A DNA stretch of 64,000 bases from Bradyrhizobium_A sp052115025 (GTDB taxonomy: Bacteria; Pseudomonadota; Alphaproteobacteria; Rhizobiales; Xanthobacteraceae), in the NCBI RefSeq assembly GCF_052115025.1, contig NZ_JBFRFW010000003.1:248001-312000 (forward strand), in the 5' to 3' direction. The notes beneath the pieces are model-generated. The model searched no databases and was not told where the DNA came from. It saw only the letters and a list, made by a program, of their open reading frames with translations. Positions 18,865-27,749 of this stretch are shown one piece after another. Positions within the stretch are counted from its first letter, which is position 1. Every line of letters begins with the position of its first letter. The position numbers were made by a program, and so were the translations under genes.

Positions 18865-19878
18865 CTAACCGGCGGATTCGGCCTTGTTTTCCAATCCCGA
18901 AGCCGCCGTCCCGGTGCCGGTTCCCGCCATCACCAGCGGCCGCAGCAGCAGCGGCGAGAGGTAGATCGGGAACTGGCTGAGCGCGAAATACAACCATGTC
19001 GCCCCGGGCAGCACGCCGCCGGCGGCGGCCAGCATCAGGCCCATGTTGCGCTGGCACGCCATCACCCCGAGCGCGAGCGCAACATCGCGGCTCGTCCGGC
19101 GAAACACCGCGACGGTGGCCGCGAGCAGCACCAGGAACACCGCGAAGGCGAGCGCGGTGAGCAGCAGCATCCGCCCGGGCGCGGCGAGCCACTCGGCGGC
19201 CACCGTTTCCATCATGCCCGCGACCACCACCAGCAACGCCACGATATTGACGCCGTCGATCGGCTGGCGGTGGCGCTGGATCGCGGCGGCGCCCACCACG
19301 CGGCGAAGCACGGCTGCGGCCAACAACGAACCGCCGAGCAGCGCCGCGAGCTTGGCGCCGAGCAGGAGCGGCGACAGCTTCAGCGCGTCGCCAAGAAACA
19401 CCATCGCAAACGCCGGCGCCGTCAGCGGCAGCAAGGCGGTGCAGGTGACCAGCGTCACCAGCACCAGCGTCGCATCGAGCCCCATCAGCGTCGCGAGCGC
19501 CGGCGCCGCCATCATCGGCGACGCCACCATCTGCAGCATCAGCCCGAGAAACAACTCGGGCGCGCGCAGGTTCAGCCCGGTCAGCACGAAGGCGAGACCG
19601 ACCAGCAGCGGCACGCCGATCGCATTCCACGCCGTCGCCGCCGCGATCAGGCCGGGACGCCGCAGATAGCCGCGCAGCGCGGCGCCGTCGACCCGCATGA
19701 ACGAGATGCAGAGCAGGATGAAGATCGCCTCGCTGACATAGGGCTTCATCATCGTGCCGAGCGGCGGGCACACCACCCCGATCACGACAATGGCCGCCAG
19801 CCCCCACACGCCCTGACGGCCGATCCAGGCGAGCAACGCGACAGGCAGGGCAACGACAGCGGAAACGGCAGACGGCAT
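18865..19878 (-). CDS. Bile acid:sodium symporter-like (BASS superfamily) transporter
   Basis: This 337-residue polytopic membrane protein has nine or ten predicted helices. A conserved stretch LGVMACQRNMGLMLAAAGG near residue 270 matches the Q-R-N-x-G family signature of BASS/arsenite-permease-like transporters. The substrate is unknown; organic anions are usual in the superfamily. It is transcribed in the same direction as tolQ but ends about 260 bases before it, with no thymine-rich terminator visible. Confidence 0.72.
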   Translation of the reverse strand: MPSAVSAVVALPVALLAWIGRQGVWGLAAIVVIGVVCPPLGTMMKPYVSEAIFILLCISFMRVDGAALRGYLRRPGLIAAATAWNAIGVPLLVGLAFVLTGLNLRAPELFLGLMLQMVASPMMAAPALATLMGLDATLVLVTLVTCTALLPLTAPAFAMVFLGDALKLSPLLLGAKLAALLGGSLLAAAVLRRVVGAAAIQRHRQPIDGVNIVALLVVVAGMMETVAAEWLAAPGRMLLLTALAFAVFLVLLAATVAVFRRTSRDVALALGVMACQRNMGLMLAAAGGVLPGATWLYFALSQFPIYLSPLLLRPLVMAGTGTGTAASGLENKAESAG

Positions 19879-20141
19879 GGCTGGACACTTCGTGTGATGA
19901 GCCGCCGCACAGCGCGGAGCGCCGGAGCAGCGGCGAGAATGTCAGGAAAGGGCGGCATCGATCGCCGCAGGGCGCGCGATCGCCTTAAGCCATCTTGTCC
20001 GACGCCATAGCGCTGTGGCGCGCCGGGGAGGTGCGCCACCAGGCGCGAAGCGAGACGCCTCGCCGCTGCGTCCTGGCCGATCGCTGCATCATGGCCGTCA
20101 CTGTGCCACCCCCGCGCCGGCGGGACAACACCCGGTCATCC

Positions 20142-21161
20142 TCAGCCGGCCTTCGTGGCGGCGGGAATATCGAGCGGCTGGCGGATGGCGATATCGGCCA
20201 GGATCTCATAGGAGCGCAGGCGCGCGCGATGGTCATGGATCGCGGAAGCCACCATGACCTCGTCGACGCCGGTCTGCGCGATGAACTGCGTCAGGCCGCG
20301 CCGCACCGTCTCGGGCGATCCGACGAAGGCATAGCGCAGCATACCGGAGGCCTGCACCTTCTCCTCCGGTGTCCAGTAGGTCTCGATGTCCGGGATCGGC
20401 GCCGGCAACTGGCCACGCGCGTTGCGGAAGATGTTGGTGAAGCTCTGTTGCGCCGAGGTGAACAGAAAGCGTGCCTCCTCGTCGGTGTCGGCCGCGATCA
20501 CGTTGATCCCGGCCATGGCGTAAGGCTTCTGTGACTGCTCCGACGGCTCGAAACGGGCGCGGTACATGTCCAGCGCCTGCATCAGCGCATCGGGTGCGAA
20601 ATGCGAGGCGAAGGCATAGGGCAGGCCGAGCATGGCGGCGAGCTGGGCGCCGAACAGGCTGGAGCCCAGGATCCAGATCGGCACGTTGAGCCCGGCACCG
20701 GGCACGGCGCGCACGCCCTGCCCCGGCTGCGCCGGCGCGAAGAACGCCTGCACCTCCAGTACGTCCTGGGGAAAGTTGTCGGCATTGTCAGGCGAGCGGC
20801 GCAGCGCCCGCAAGGTGCGCATGTCGGTCCCGGGCGCGCGGCCGAGGCCGAGATCGATCCGTCCCGGGAACAGCGATTCCAGCGTGCCGAACTGCTCGGC
20901 GATCACCATCGGCGCATGATTCGGCAGCATGATGCCGCCGGACCCGACGCGGATGCGCTTGGTGCCACCAGCGACATGACCGATCACCACCGCAGTGGCG
21001 GCGCTCGCGATCCCGACCATGTTGTGGTGCTCGGCAAGCCAATAGCGCTGGTAGCCCCATTCGTCCGCATGCTGGGCGAGGTCGAGGGTGTTCTTCAGCG
21101 CAATCGCCGGCGTTGCTCCGGCGGGCACGGGCGCGAGGTCGAGAATGGAGATGGCGGGCAA
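20142..21161 (-). CDS. LLM-class flavin-dependent oxidoreductase (luciferase-like)
   Basis: The 339-residue protein matches bacterial luciferase-like monooxygenases of the MsnO8 type: ISILDLAPVPAG at the N-terminus, WLAEHHNM near residue 41, RIRVGSGGIMLPNHAP near 70, LGLGRAPGTD near 105, and a C-terminal region GSPETVRRGL. Members use reduced FMN or F420; the substrate is unknown. The most probable start is TTG 21161, with GGAAAG about 8 bases before it, because no ATG precedes the conserved N-terminus. It lies downstream of the sulfite-oxidase-like gene with a 170-base spacer. Confidence 0.85.
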   Translation of the reverse strand: MPAISILDLAPVPAGATPAIALKNTLDLAQHADEWGYQRYWLAEHHNMVGIASAATAVVIGHVAGGTKRIRVGSGGIMLPNHAPMVIAEQFGTLESLFPGRIDLGLGRAPGTDMRTLRALRRSPDNADNFPQDVLEVQAFFAPAQPGQGVRAVPGAGLNVPIWILGSSLFGAQLAAMLGLPYAFASHFAPDALMQALDMYRARFEPSEQSQKPYAMAGINVIAADTDEEARFLFTSAQQSFTNIFRNARGQLPAPIPDIETYWTPEEKVQASGMLRYAFVGSPETVRRGLTQFIAQTGVDEVMVASAIHDHRARLRSYEILADIAIRQPLDIPAATKAG

Positions 21162-21331
21162 AGGTCAGACTTTCCGATGATCCGGTGGCGAGGCCGGGTC
21201 GCGCCGCCGCGGCACAGACCCCCACCGCAGATGCCCCCTCCCCGCCCGCCGCGCAAGGGCACCGGCCCGCCCTGCATGCCGCCGATGCAGGATTGGGCGG
21301 TCCGCTGCGGGGGACCGCGGCGGTGCCGGCC

Positions 21332-21997
21332 TCAGGGGTCGTCGGAATAGCGTTGCTCCTGCCAGGGATCGCCGCGGTTGTGGTAGCCGCGGACTTCCCA
21401 GTAGCCCGGCGCATCGACGCGGCGAAACTCGATCCGGCGCAGCCACTTGGCGCTCTTCCAGAAATAAAGGTGCGGCACCACGAGGCGCAGCGGGCCGCCA
21501 TGGTCGGCGCTGATCGGCTGTTCGCTCCAGCGGTGCGCCAGCAGCGCGTCGGGCGCGGCGAAATCGGCCAGCGTCAGGTTGGTGGTGTAGTTGTCGTAGC
21601 CGTGCAGCACCACGAAGCCGGCCTCGTCCTTCGGCCCCACGATCTCCAGGAGATCGCGCGTGGCGAGGCCCTCCCAGACATTGTCGTAGCGCGACCAGGT
21701 GGTGACGCAATGGATGTCGGACATGAAGCGGCGTTGCGGCTGGGCGAGAAATTGCGCCCAGTCCCAGGACACCGGGTTCTCGACCGCGCCGTCGACCACG
21801 AGCCGCCAGCGCTCCGGCGCGATGTCCGGCGCGCCGGTGAGATCGAGCACCGGCCAGTCGCGGGTGAGATGCTGCCCGGGCGGCAGCCTCTCCTCCTCCG
21901 GCCGCGCGGTGCGCCCGGTCAGGAAGCGGCCTTCTTCCGCCCACTTCTGCTTGCTGCGGGTCAGTTTGCTCTCAGGCGGATCGGTCTTGTCGGTCAT
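21332..21997 (-). CDS. Sulfite oxidase-like molybdopterin-dependent oxidoreductase
   Basis: The 221-residue protein is the catalytic molybdopterin domain alone. The segment RWRLVVDGAVENP and the motif DIHCVTTWSRYDN supply the cysteine ligand of molybdenum; the HGYDNYTTNLTL and GGPLRLVVPHLYFWKS regions follow. There is no dimerisation domain, haem domain or signal peptide, so it is a short cytoplasmic form. ATG 21997 has AGGA upstream. Physiological substrate unknown. It follows the hydrolase/OsmC fusion gene by 19 bases and is probably co-transcribed with it. Confidence 0.85.
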   Translation of the reverse strand: MTDKTDPPESKLTRSKQKWAEEGRFLTGRTARPEEERLPPGQHLTRDWPVLDLTGAPDIAPERWRLVVDGAVENPVSWDWAQFLAQPQRRFMSDIHCVTTWSRYDNVWEGLATRDLLEIVGPKDEAGFVVLHGYDNYTTNLTLADFAAPDALLAHRWSEQPISADHGGPLRLVVPHLYFWKSAKWLRRIEFRRVDAPGYWEVRGYHNRGDPWQEQRYSDDP

Positions 21998-22016
21998 CAC
22001 GTGTATCCTGGCAGAA

Positions 22017-23288
22017 TCAGGCCTCTTCCTTGCACGTTTTCTCCATGTCGCTGAAGTGCTGCTCGGGCGGCTCCGACGCCATCGGCAATGGCGGGATCGT
22101 CCCCTTGTGGGTCTCGACCGCCGCGCCGCGCTCCAGCGTGCGATGGACCGGACACTTGTTGGCGATCTCGATCAGCCGGTCCTGCTGGGCGGCATCGAGC
22201 GCCCCCTCCACCACCACCTCGCGGCTGAACACGTCGCGCGGCTCCTCGGTGCGCTTGGCGTGGGTGACGGTGACGCTGACGCGGTCGAGCGGCCAGGCTT
22301 TCTGGTTGGCATACATGCGCAGCGTCATCGCCGTGCAGGCGCCGAGCGCGGCGCTCAGCAACTGGTAGGGCGATGGCCCCGAGCCGAGTCCGCCGACGTC
22401 GACCGGCTCGTCGGCAAGGAAACGTGAGCCGGCCGCACGCACCTCGACCTGGTAGCGTCCCGCACCGGTCTCGGCGATGACGACGGCGTCGTCGCGCGGC
22501 GCCGCCGGCGTGGCATGCTCCGCCTCCGCGTCCGCGAGGTAGCGCGACGCCCAGGCCGCGATCACCTCTGCGGCATAGTCGGCATCGGCTCCGCCGGTCA
22601 GCAGATGGTCCGCGCGGTCGAGCGACACAAAGCTTTTCGGGTGGCGCGCAGCGAGGAAGATCGCCGACGCATTGTCGATGCCGACGATGCCATCGAGCGG
22701 TGCATGCAGCACCAGCAGCGGCCGCTTCAACTGCGCGATGGTCTGCCCGGGATCGTGGGCGCGCAGATCGTCGATGAAGGAACGGCGGATGGTGAACGGC
22801 GTGCCGCCGAGATCGACCTTGGCTTCGCCGCGCGAGGTCAGTTCGTCCAGCTTGTCGCCGAACAGCTTGGTGACATGGCCGACCTCGAACGGCGCGGCGA
22901 TGGTCGCCACCGCCGCGATGTCCGGGAGCTGTGTGGCGGCCGCGAGCACCGCGGCGCCCCCAAGGCTGTGGCCGACCAGCAGCGACGGCGCCATGCCCTG
23001 CTGCGCCATCCAGGCGCTGGCGGCGACGAGATCGCGGACATTGCCGCTGAAGGTGGTGTCGGCGAAATCGCCGCCGCTGTCGCCGAGCCCGGTGAAGTCG
23101 AAGCGCAGCACCCCGATGCCCCTGAGCGCCAATGCGCGGGCGATTCGCACAGCGGCGCGCGACTTGCGGGTGCAGGTGAAGCAGTGGGCGAACAGTGCGT
23201 AGGCGCGCGGACGACCGTCGGGCAGATCGAGCTGACCGGCGAGACGCTGCCCCTCGGCACCATCGAAGTCGAAGCGTTGCGTGATCAT
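22017..23288 (-). CDS. Bifunctional alpha/beta hydrolase-OsmC family protein
   Basis: The 423-residue protein is a fusion. Residues about 1-260 form an alpha/beta hydrolase with the nucleophile elbow GHSLGG, an Asp in HAPLDGIVG and a His in RADHLL. Residues about 275-415 form an OsmC/Ohr-like domain (EVRAAGSRFLADEPVDVGG, ALGACTAMTLRMYA with its redox Cys, and CPVHRTLE with the second Cys). OsmC domains reduce organic hydroperoxides; the hydrolase domain may release or detoxify ester products. The combination is known in databases as a bifunctional protein. ATG 23288 is preferred because AGGGTGG precedes it. Confidence 0.87.
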   Translation of the reverse strand: MITQRFDFDGAEGQRLAGQLDLPDGRPRAYALFAHCFTCTRKSRAAVRIARALALRGIGVLRFDFTGLGDSGGDFADTTFSGNVRDLVAASAWMAQQGMAPSLLVGHSLGGAAVLAAATQLPDIAAVATIAAPFEVGHVTKLFGDKLDELTSRGEAKVDLGGTPFTIRRSFIDDLRAHDPGQTIAQLKRPLLVLHAPLDGIVGIDNASAIFLAARHPKSFVSLDRADHLLTGGADADYAAEVIAAWASRYLADAEAEHATPAAPRDDAVVIAETGAGRYQVEVRAAGSRFLADEPVDVGGLGSGPSPYQLLSAALGACTAMTLRMYANQKAWPLDRVSVTVTHAKRTEEPRDVFSREVVVEGALDAAQQDRLIEIANKCPVHRTLERGAAVETHKGTIPPLPMASEPPEQHFSDMEKTCKEEA

Positions 23289-23481
23289 CGAAGCCACCCT
23301 GGTGTTGGCCGCCGTCGCACGGCGTGGCGGAACCCGCGCGCATCATGACGGCCACCTCGCACCGGGGCCAGTGCGAAATGCCGGCACCCCGCCGAAAGTC
23401 CCTCATGACTTGTGAGGTAATCGCCTGCGGTGCGCGCCCGTGGCTGACTGATCGTCGACCTTCAGCCCAGGGAGACTTCAC

Positions 23482-24336
23482 ATGAACGTCATCACCGCAG
23501 GTTTCACCGACGCCGACACCCGGATGCCGCTGCGCCCGGTCATCACCACGCGGGACGGCCTGCGGCTGTTCCACAAGGACTGGGGCACCGGCGCGCCGAT
23601 CCTGTTCGTGCACGCCTGGTCGATGAGCTCCGACTTCTGGGAGTACCAGATGGTGCCGCTGGCGGCGCAGGGCCTGCGCTGCATCGCCTTCGACCGCCGT
23701 GGCAATGGTCGCTCGGAGGACAACGGCACCGGCTACAGCCTCGACGCGCTGTCGGACGACCTCGCCTGCGTCATCGAGCAGCTCGACCTCGACAACGTCA
23801 CACTGGTCGGCCATTCGCTCGGTGCCAGCGAGGTCGTGCGCTACCTCGCGCGCCACGGTTCAGGGCGGGTCACGCGCGCCGTGCTGGTCGCCGGCGGCAC
23901 GCCACCGCTGGTGAAAAGCGCGGACAATCCCGACGGCATCGACAAGGCGATGTTCGACGCCGTCCGCGACGCCCTGCTCACCGACCGCGCCAAGTGGCTG
24001 CGCGACAACGCCGCGCCGTTCTTCACCGCCGACACATCGCCGGGCCTGCAGGACTGGACGATGGCGATGATGATGCAGTCGTCGCTGCGCGCGATGGTGG
24101 AGACCGTGTATCTGTCCTCGATGAGCGACCTGCGGCCGGACCTGCGCCGGATCGACGTGCCGGTGCTGGTGATTCACGGCACCGCGGACCAGTCGATCCC
24201 CTATGCCTTCGGCCAACGCACGCTCGACCATGTCGCCGACGGCCGCATGATCACCTATGAGGGCGCCCCGCACGGCCTGCTGGTGACCCATGCCGCGCGG
24301 CTGCGCGACGACATCGCCGCCTTCGCCGCCGGCTGA
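23482..24336 (+). CDS. Alpha/beta hydrolase, chloroperoxidase/arylesterase-like
   Basis: The 284-residue cytoplasmic hydrolase has an oxyanion region HAWSMSSDFWEYQM, the nucleophile elbow GHSLGASE (Ser about residue 115), an acid residue in HGTADQSIP, and a catalytic His in EGAPHGL. This layout matches the non-haem haloperoxidase/arylesterase group. CAGGGAG lies 8 bases before the ATG. It diverges from the hydrolase-OsmC gene across about 190 bases. Convergent with the next gene; a strong hairpin lies between them. Confidence 0.86.
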   Translation: MNVITAGFTDADTRMPLRPVITTRDGLRLFHKDWGTGAPILFVHAWSMSSDFWEYQMVPLAAQGLRCIAFDRRGNGRSEDNGTGYSLDALSDDLACVIEQLDLDNVTLVGHSLGASEVVRYLARHGSGRVTRAVLVAGGTPPLVKSADNPDGIDKAMFDAVRDALLTDRAKWLRDNAAPFFTADTSPGLQDWTMAMMMQSSLRAMVETVYLSSMSDLRPDLRRIDVPVLVIHGTADQSIPYAFGQRTLDHVADGRMITYEGAPHGLLVTHAARLRDDIAAFAAG

Positions 24337-24340
24337 ACGA

Positions 24341-24364
24341 AGACCGCCCGCACACGGGCGGTCT
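24341..24364. terminator. Bidirectional hairpin between convergent hydrolase genes
   Basis: AGACCGCCCG and CGGGCGGTCT form a perfect 10-bp stem with a 4-base loop between two convergent genes. It has no thymine run on either strand. Position suggests transcript termination for both. Confidence 0.65.
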
Positions 24365-24371
24365 CCACGCC

Positions 24372-25445
24372 TTACATGTGCACGCCCATGCGCAGCAGGC
24401 GGTCCACCGCCGCAGCCATCGGCGTGTGCGGCGGCGAGATGCGCGCATCGACCTGCGGCAGCGCCGCCTGCAGGAAGTGCTCGATGCGCTGGTGCGCCGT
24501 CTCCGCCAGTTCGCCACCCATGGCGGTGAAGCCATGCACGCCACCGGGATAGACCGCGAGCTCGGCGGGGTTGCCGGCCGCCACCCAGCGCGCATGCATG
24601 AACAGGCTGTCGTCGAGCAATTGATCGAGCGTTCCGACCGAGAACAACGCCGGCGGCAGCCCGGCAAGGTCGGCGTAGAGCGGCGAGACGTCGGGATGCC
24701 GCCGGTCGATCCCCGGCGGCACGAACGCCTCGCCGATGCGTTCGCCCACCCGCCGGGTCGTCACCGTCTTCGCCGGATCGACCCGCAACTGGCTCGGCGT
24801 CATCGACAGGTCGTAGGCGCCGAACGCGAGGTTGGCCGCGGCGAAAGCGTCACCGAAGCCGGCGTCGCGCAACCGCAGCAGCGTCACCGCGGCGAGGTGC
24901 GCACCGGCGGATTCACCACCGATCAGCAGACACGCCGTGCCGAACAGCGGCTCGGCATGGGCGATCAACCAGCGCGCCGCGGCCTCGCAATCGTCCGGCG
25001 CCGCGGGATAGGGATGCTCCGGGGCGAGACGATAGTCCACCGAGATACAGGCGACGCCGAGTGCCTCCGCCAGGCGCTCCATGTCGCCGTCGCGCATATC
25101 GGCCGAGCCCAACGTCCAGCCGCCACCATGCATGTGAAGGTAGACGCCACGCGGCACCGGCGGCGCGATCACCCGCAGCGGCACCAGATGACCGCCCCGC
25201 CCCGGCGCGTGCAGCAGCTTGGCGCGCGGCGACGGTGCCGTCACCGGAATCGGGCCGTCGCCGCGCGCGAAGGCACGCCGCAGGCTGGCAAGATCACGGG
25301 CCGCGACATTCGCGGCGCTGAGCCGGCGCGCCACCGCATCATTAATGGCGCGGGTCTCCTCGGACACGGCGGCGGGGCGGAACTCGGCGGCGGCCGGATA
25401 GCGGGCCCCATGACGGTCGAGTTCGCGATAGAGGCTGCGGTCCAT
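24372..25445 (-). CDS. Alpha/beta hydrolase, hormone-sensitive-lipase family
   Basis: The 357-residue esterase has the HSL oxyanion motif HMHGGGW and the nucleophile motif GGESAGAHLA. A catalytic Asp lies near FSVGTLDQLLDD and a His in GGVHGF. The family hydrolyses short-chain esters. AAGGAG lies 7 bases before ATG 25445, which decides the start. The WYL regulator gene lies 50 bases upstream in the same direction and may control or be co-transcribed with it. Confidence 0.88.
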   Translation of the reverse strand: MDRSLYRELDRHGARYPAAAEFRPAAVSEETRAINDAVARRLSAANVAARDLASLRRAFARGDGPIPVTAPSPRAKLLHAPGRGGHLVPLRVIAPPVPRGVYLHMHGGGWTLGSADMRDGDMERLAEALGVACISVDYRLAPEHPYPAAPDDCEAAARWLIAHAEPLFGTACLLIGGESAGAHLAAVTLLRLRDAGFGDAFAAANLAFGAYDLSMTPSQLRVDPAKTVTTRRVGERIGEAFVPPGIDRRHPDVSPLYADLAGLPPALFSVGTLDQLLDDSLFMHARWVAAGNPAELAVYPGGVHGFTAMGGELAETAHQRIEHFLQAALPQVDARISPPHTPMAAAVDRLLRMGVHM

Positions 25446-25495
25446 GACGATTCTCCTTGTGCGTCTTGGGGCACAGGAGATGGACCACACCCGCG

Positions 25496-26230
25496 TCAGT
25501 TTCTGGCAGCAGTCTGCGCCTCGTCCCGGGCGTGCTTGGCCGCGGCGCGACCGCCGCGGTCATTCTCCCGCCACGCCTTGATCAGCGCCTGGCGCGACAT
25601 CGGATAGGGCTCGTCGAGCACGACCAGTTCACTGATGCGGTCGGAGCGGAAATGGCGGAAGGCGGTGCGCAGCTCGCACCAGGCGACGACGAGGCGAACC
25701 GCCTCGAAATAGACCAGCGCGATCGGCCACACCACGCGCTCCGTCGCCTGGCCGCTCTCGTCCTGGTAGGCGACGCGCAGCTTGCGCTGGCCGCGGATGG
25801 CGCCGCGAATCACCGCGGGATCGATCGCATCCGGCACCTGCGCGCGTGACGAACCGCTGAACAGGGCGGCATTGGTCAACGACGCGGTCAGCGGCACCGG
25901 CAGCACCGCGGCGATCTTGGCGAGCGCGTTCTCCGCGGCGCTGGCGAGATCGGCATCACGGCGCTGGGCCACCCACTGCCCGCCGAGAGCCAGCGCCTCC
26001 AGCTCGTCCTCGGTGAACATCAGCGGCGGCAGGATGAAGCCGGGCTTCAGCAGGTAGCCAACCCCCGCTTCACCCTCGATCGGCGCTCCCAGCGCGATCA
26101 GCGTATCGATGTCGCGATAGATCGTGCGCTTGGACACGCCGAGTTCCTCGGCGAGCGCAATCGCGCTGACGGCGCGGCGGTGACGGCGCAGCGCCTGGAT
26201 GAGATCGAAGAGGCGGACGGAACGGGACAT
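25496..26230 (-). CDS. YafY/WYL-domain transcriptional regulator
   Basis: The 244-residue regulator has an N-terminal HTH_11 domain (RLFDLIQALRRHRRAVSAIALAEELGVSKRTIYRDIDTL). The linker carries EDELEALALGGQWV, and a WYL-type effector domain follows (about residues 135-215; here VVWPIALVYFEAVRLVVAWCELR in place of the classical W-Y-L). WYL proteins sense nucleic acids or small ligands. It precedes the HSL-type esterase by 50 bases. The ligand is unknown. Confidence 0.88.
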   Translation of the reverse strand: MSRSVRLFDLIQALRRHRRAVSAIALAEELGVSKRTIYRDIDTLIALGAPIEGEAGVGYLLKPGFILPPLMFTEDELEALALGGQWVAQRRDADLASAAENALAKIAAVLPVPLTASLTNAALFSGSSRAQVPDAIDPAVIRGAIRGQRKLRVAYQDESGQATERVVWPIALVYFEAVRLVVAWCELRTAFRHFRSDRISELVVLDEPYPMSRQALIKAWRENDRGGRAAAKHARDEAQTAARN

Positions 26231-26268
26231 GCGCGATCAGCAACAGGGAATCCGCGCGCACAATAAAA

Positions 26269-26297
26269 CCGCCCGCTTGTGGGGGACAAGCGGGCGG
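26269..26297 (-). terminator. Rho-independent terminator of the DUF2852 gene
   Basis: CCGCCCGCTTGT and ACAAGCGGGCGG form a perfect 12-bp stem with a 5-base loop. On the minus strand it is followed by TTTTATTGTG, 28 bases after the stop codon of the DUF2852 gene. Confidence 0.9.
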
Positions 26298-26324
26298 CCG
26301 ACACAGCTTTCAGGTCGTGGGGCG

Positions 26325-26831
26325 TTATGCCTGAGGCTGGTTGTTGGGCGGCGGCGTCGGGCGCGAACGGTGCTCGGCCATGAACTGGTCGAACTCGGCC
26401 TTGTCCTTGGCGTGCCGCAGACGGTCGAGGAAGCCCTTGAACTCGGCCTGCTCTTCCTCGAGCCGGCGCAGCGTGTCCTCGCGGTACTCATCGAACGCGC
26501 GGTTGCCGCTGGACGGGCCACCGTAGCGGCGGCCATCGCCGTTGCCACCGCCGAAGCCGTGCTCTTCCATGCGCGAGCGCATGCGGTCCATCTTCCACTG
26601 CAGCCGCTCCATCTTGTCCTGCCAGCGGCCGTACTGCGTCCAGCAACCCATCTTTCTGCTCCCGAGTGTGAAGAAAAGAAGTGCGAGGCCGATCGGCCAC
26701 CACAGGATGAAACCGAGCACCGTCAGCGCGATCCATGCCGGATGCCAGGTCGAGTGGAGAAACTGCGGGTGCCGCCGATCATCCCATCCAGGGCGCTGCC
26801 CCCAACGGCTGAATTGCGCGGTGTCAGACAT
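26325..26831 (-). CDS. DUF2852 family membrane-associated protein
   Basis: The 168-residue protein has a single long hydrophobic segment near residues 30-55 (WIALTVLGFILWWPIGLALLFF). A charged, Arg/Glu/Met-rich helical tail follows, with a Gly-rich linker (EEHGFGGGNGDGRR) and the conserved YREDTLRRLEEEQAEF segment. That organisation matches DUF2852, found mainly in Rhizobiales; function unknown. GGGAGAGG lies 4-5 bases before the ATG. A palindrome 37-55 bases upstream of the start matches the one at the next TetR gene, so this gene is probably a direct target of that repressor. Confidence 0.82.
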   Translation of the reverse strand: MSDTAQFSRWGQRPGWDDRRHPQFLHSTWHPAWIALTVLGFILWWPIGLALLFFTLGSRKMGCWTQYGRWQDKMERLQWKMDRMRSRMEEHGFGGGNGDGRRYGGPSSGNRAFDEYREDTLRRLEEEQAEFKGFLDRLRHAKDKAEFDQFMAEHRSRPTPPPNNQPQA

Positions 26832-26867
26832 CTGCCTCTCCCAGTGACGGCGAAGTGCCGCCTGTGA

Positions 26868-26886
26868 ATGTAAATAACATTTACAT
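26868..26886. promoter_or_regulatory. TetR-type operator upstream of the DUF2852 gene
   Basis: ATGTAAAT-AAC-ATTTACAT is a perfect inverted repeat. Its core ATGTAAA-N5-TTTACAT is identical in arms and spacing to the palindrome at the TetR gene start (27633-27653). Confidence 0.7.
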
Positions 26887-26966
26887 AGATAGACCGTCGC
26901 GATTTTTTGTCAAGCCGGGCCCTCCCGGCGGCATCGGGAATATTTGGGACCGATTCGGCCCCGATC

Positions 26967-27635
26967 TCAGACCTTGGCGGCCGCCGCCGGCCGCTCGGTC
27001 GCAAAGCCGAGACCACGCAGATAGATCAGCACACCGGCCTCGAGCAGTTCGTCGGGCGACATCGGCAGCTTGCGCCGTGCCGCGTCGCCGCGGCTGAACA
27101 GCGAGGCGATGCCGTGGGACATCGACCAGATATGCAGCGCCACCATCAGCGCCGGCGGCCGCGGCAGCCCCGCGGGTGTCAGCGCCGCAAGGCGATCGGC
27201 TGTCATGCGGATCACCGCGAAGGCGCGCTCGCTCGCCGCCAGCAGTTGTGGGTTGCCGTCGAGCGACACTCCGGATTCGAACATCGCCGAGTAGAATGCC
27301 GGCTCGTCGCGGGCGAAACTCAGATAGGCGCGGCCCAGCCGCTCGAAGGCCGTGATCAGGTCGGGACGGCCGTCGTCCCACGCCGCGATCAGCACGCTTT
27401 CGAACTGCTCGAAGCCGCGCAGGGCGATGCTGGCCAGCAGTTCGTCACGGTCACGGAAGTGGCGATAGGGCGCCGCCGGGCTGACGCCGGCCGACCGCGC
27501 CGCCTCGGCGAAGGTGAAACCTCCAGGCCCCTTCTCGGCAATCAGGCCGAGCGCGGCTTGCACCAGCGCCTCCTTGAGGTTGCCGTGGTGATAGCCGCGC
27601 TCGGCGCGGGGTTCCTTGTCTTTATGCCAGCTCAT
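26967..27635 (-). CDS. TetR family regulator with WHG-type C-terminal domain
   Basis: The 222-residue repressor starts with the typical GYHHGNLKEALVQAAL and the helix-turn-helix GVSPAAPYRHFRDRDELLA. The C-terminal half ends in IWSMSHGIASLF, which fits the TetR C-terminal domain with a W..HG signature. The ATG overlaps the edge of a perfect palindrome and has no Shine-Dalgarno sequence, so the transcript may be leaderless. The same palindrome precedes the DUF2852 gene downstream, which points to autoregulation plus control of that gene. Confidence 0.88.
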   Translation of the reverse strand: MSWHKDKEPRAERGYHHGNLKEALVQAALGLIAEKGPGGFTFAEAARSAGVSPAAPYRHFRDRDELLASIALRGFEQFESVLIAAWDDGRPDLITAFERLGRAYLSFARDEPAFYSAMFESGVSLDGNPQLLAASERAFAVIRMTADRLAALTPAGLPRPPALMVALHIWSMSHGIASLFSRGDAARRKLPMSPDELLEAGVLIYLRGLGFATERPAAAAKV

Positions 27636-27653
27636 GTAAAGGGCTTTTACATG
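27633..27653. promoter_or_regulatory. Autoregulatory TetR operator overlapping the start codon
   Basis: CATGTAAA-GGGCT-TTTACATG is a perfect 8-bp inverted repeat with a 5-base spacer. It includes the tetR-type start codon at 27635. The matching site lies at 26868-26886. Confidence 0.72.
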
Positions 27654-27749
27654 ACTTGCGGCGATCCGTCACGGACCGCGAGCGCCCCGGGGCGGCTGTT
27701 TTTCCGCCGCCGAGGACAGCAGCCCCGCACATGCGGAGCCGCCGCAGTC

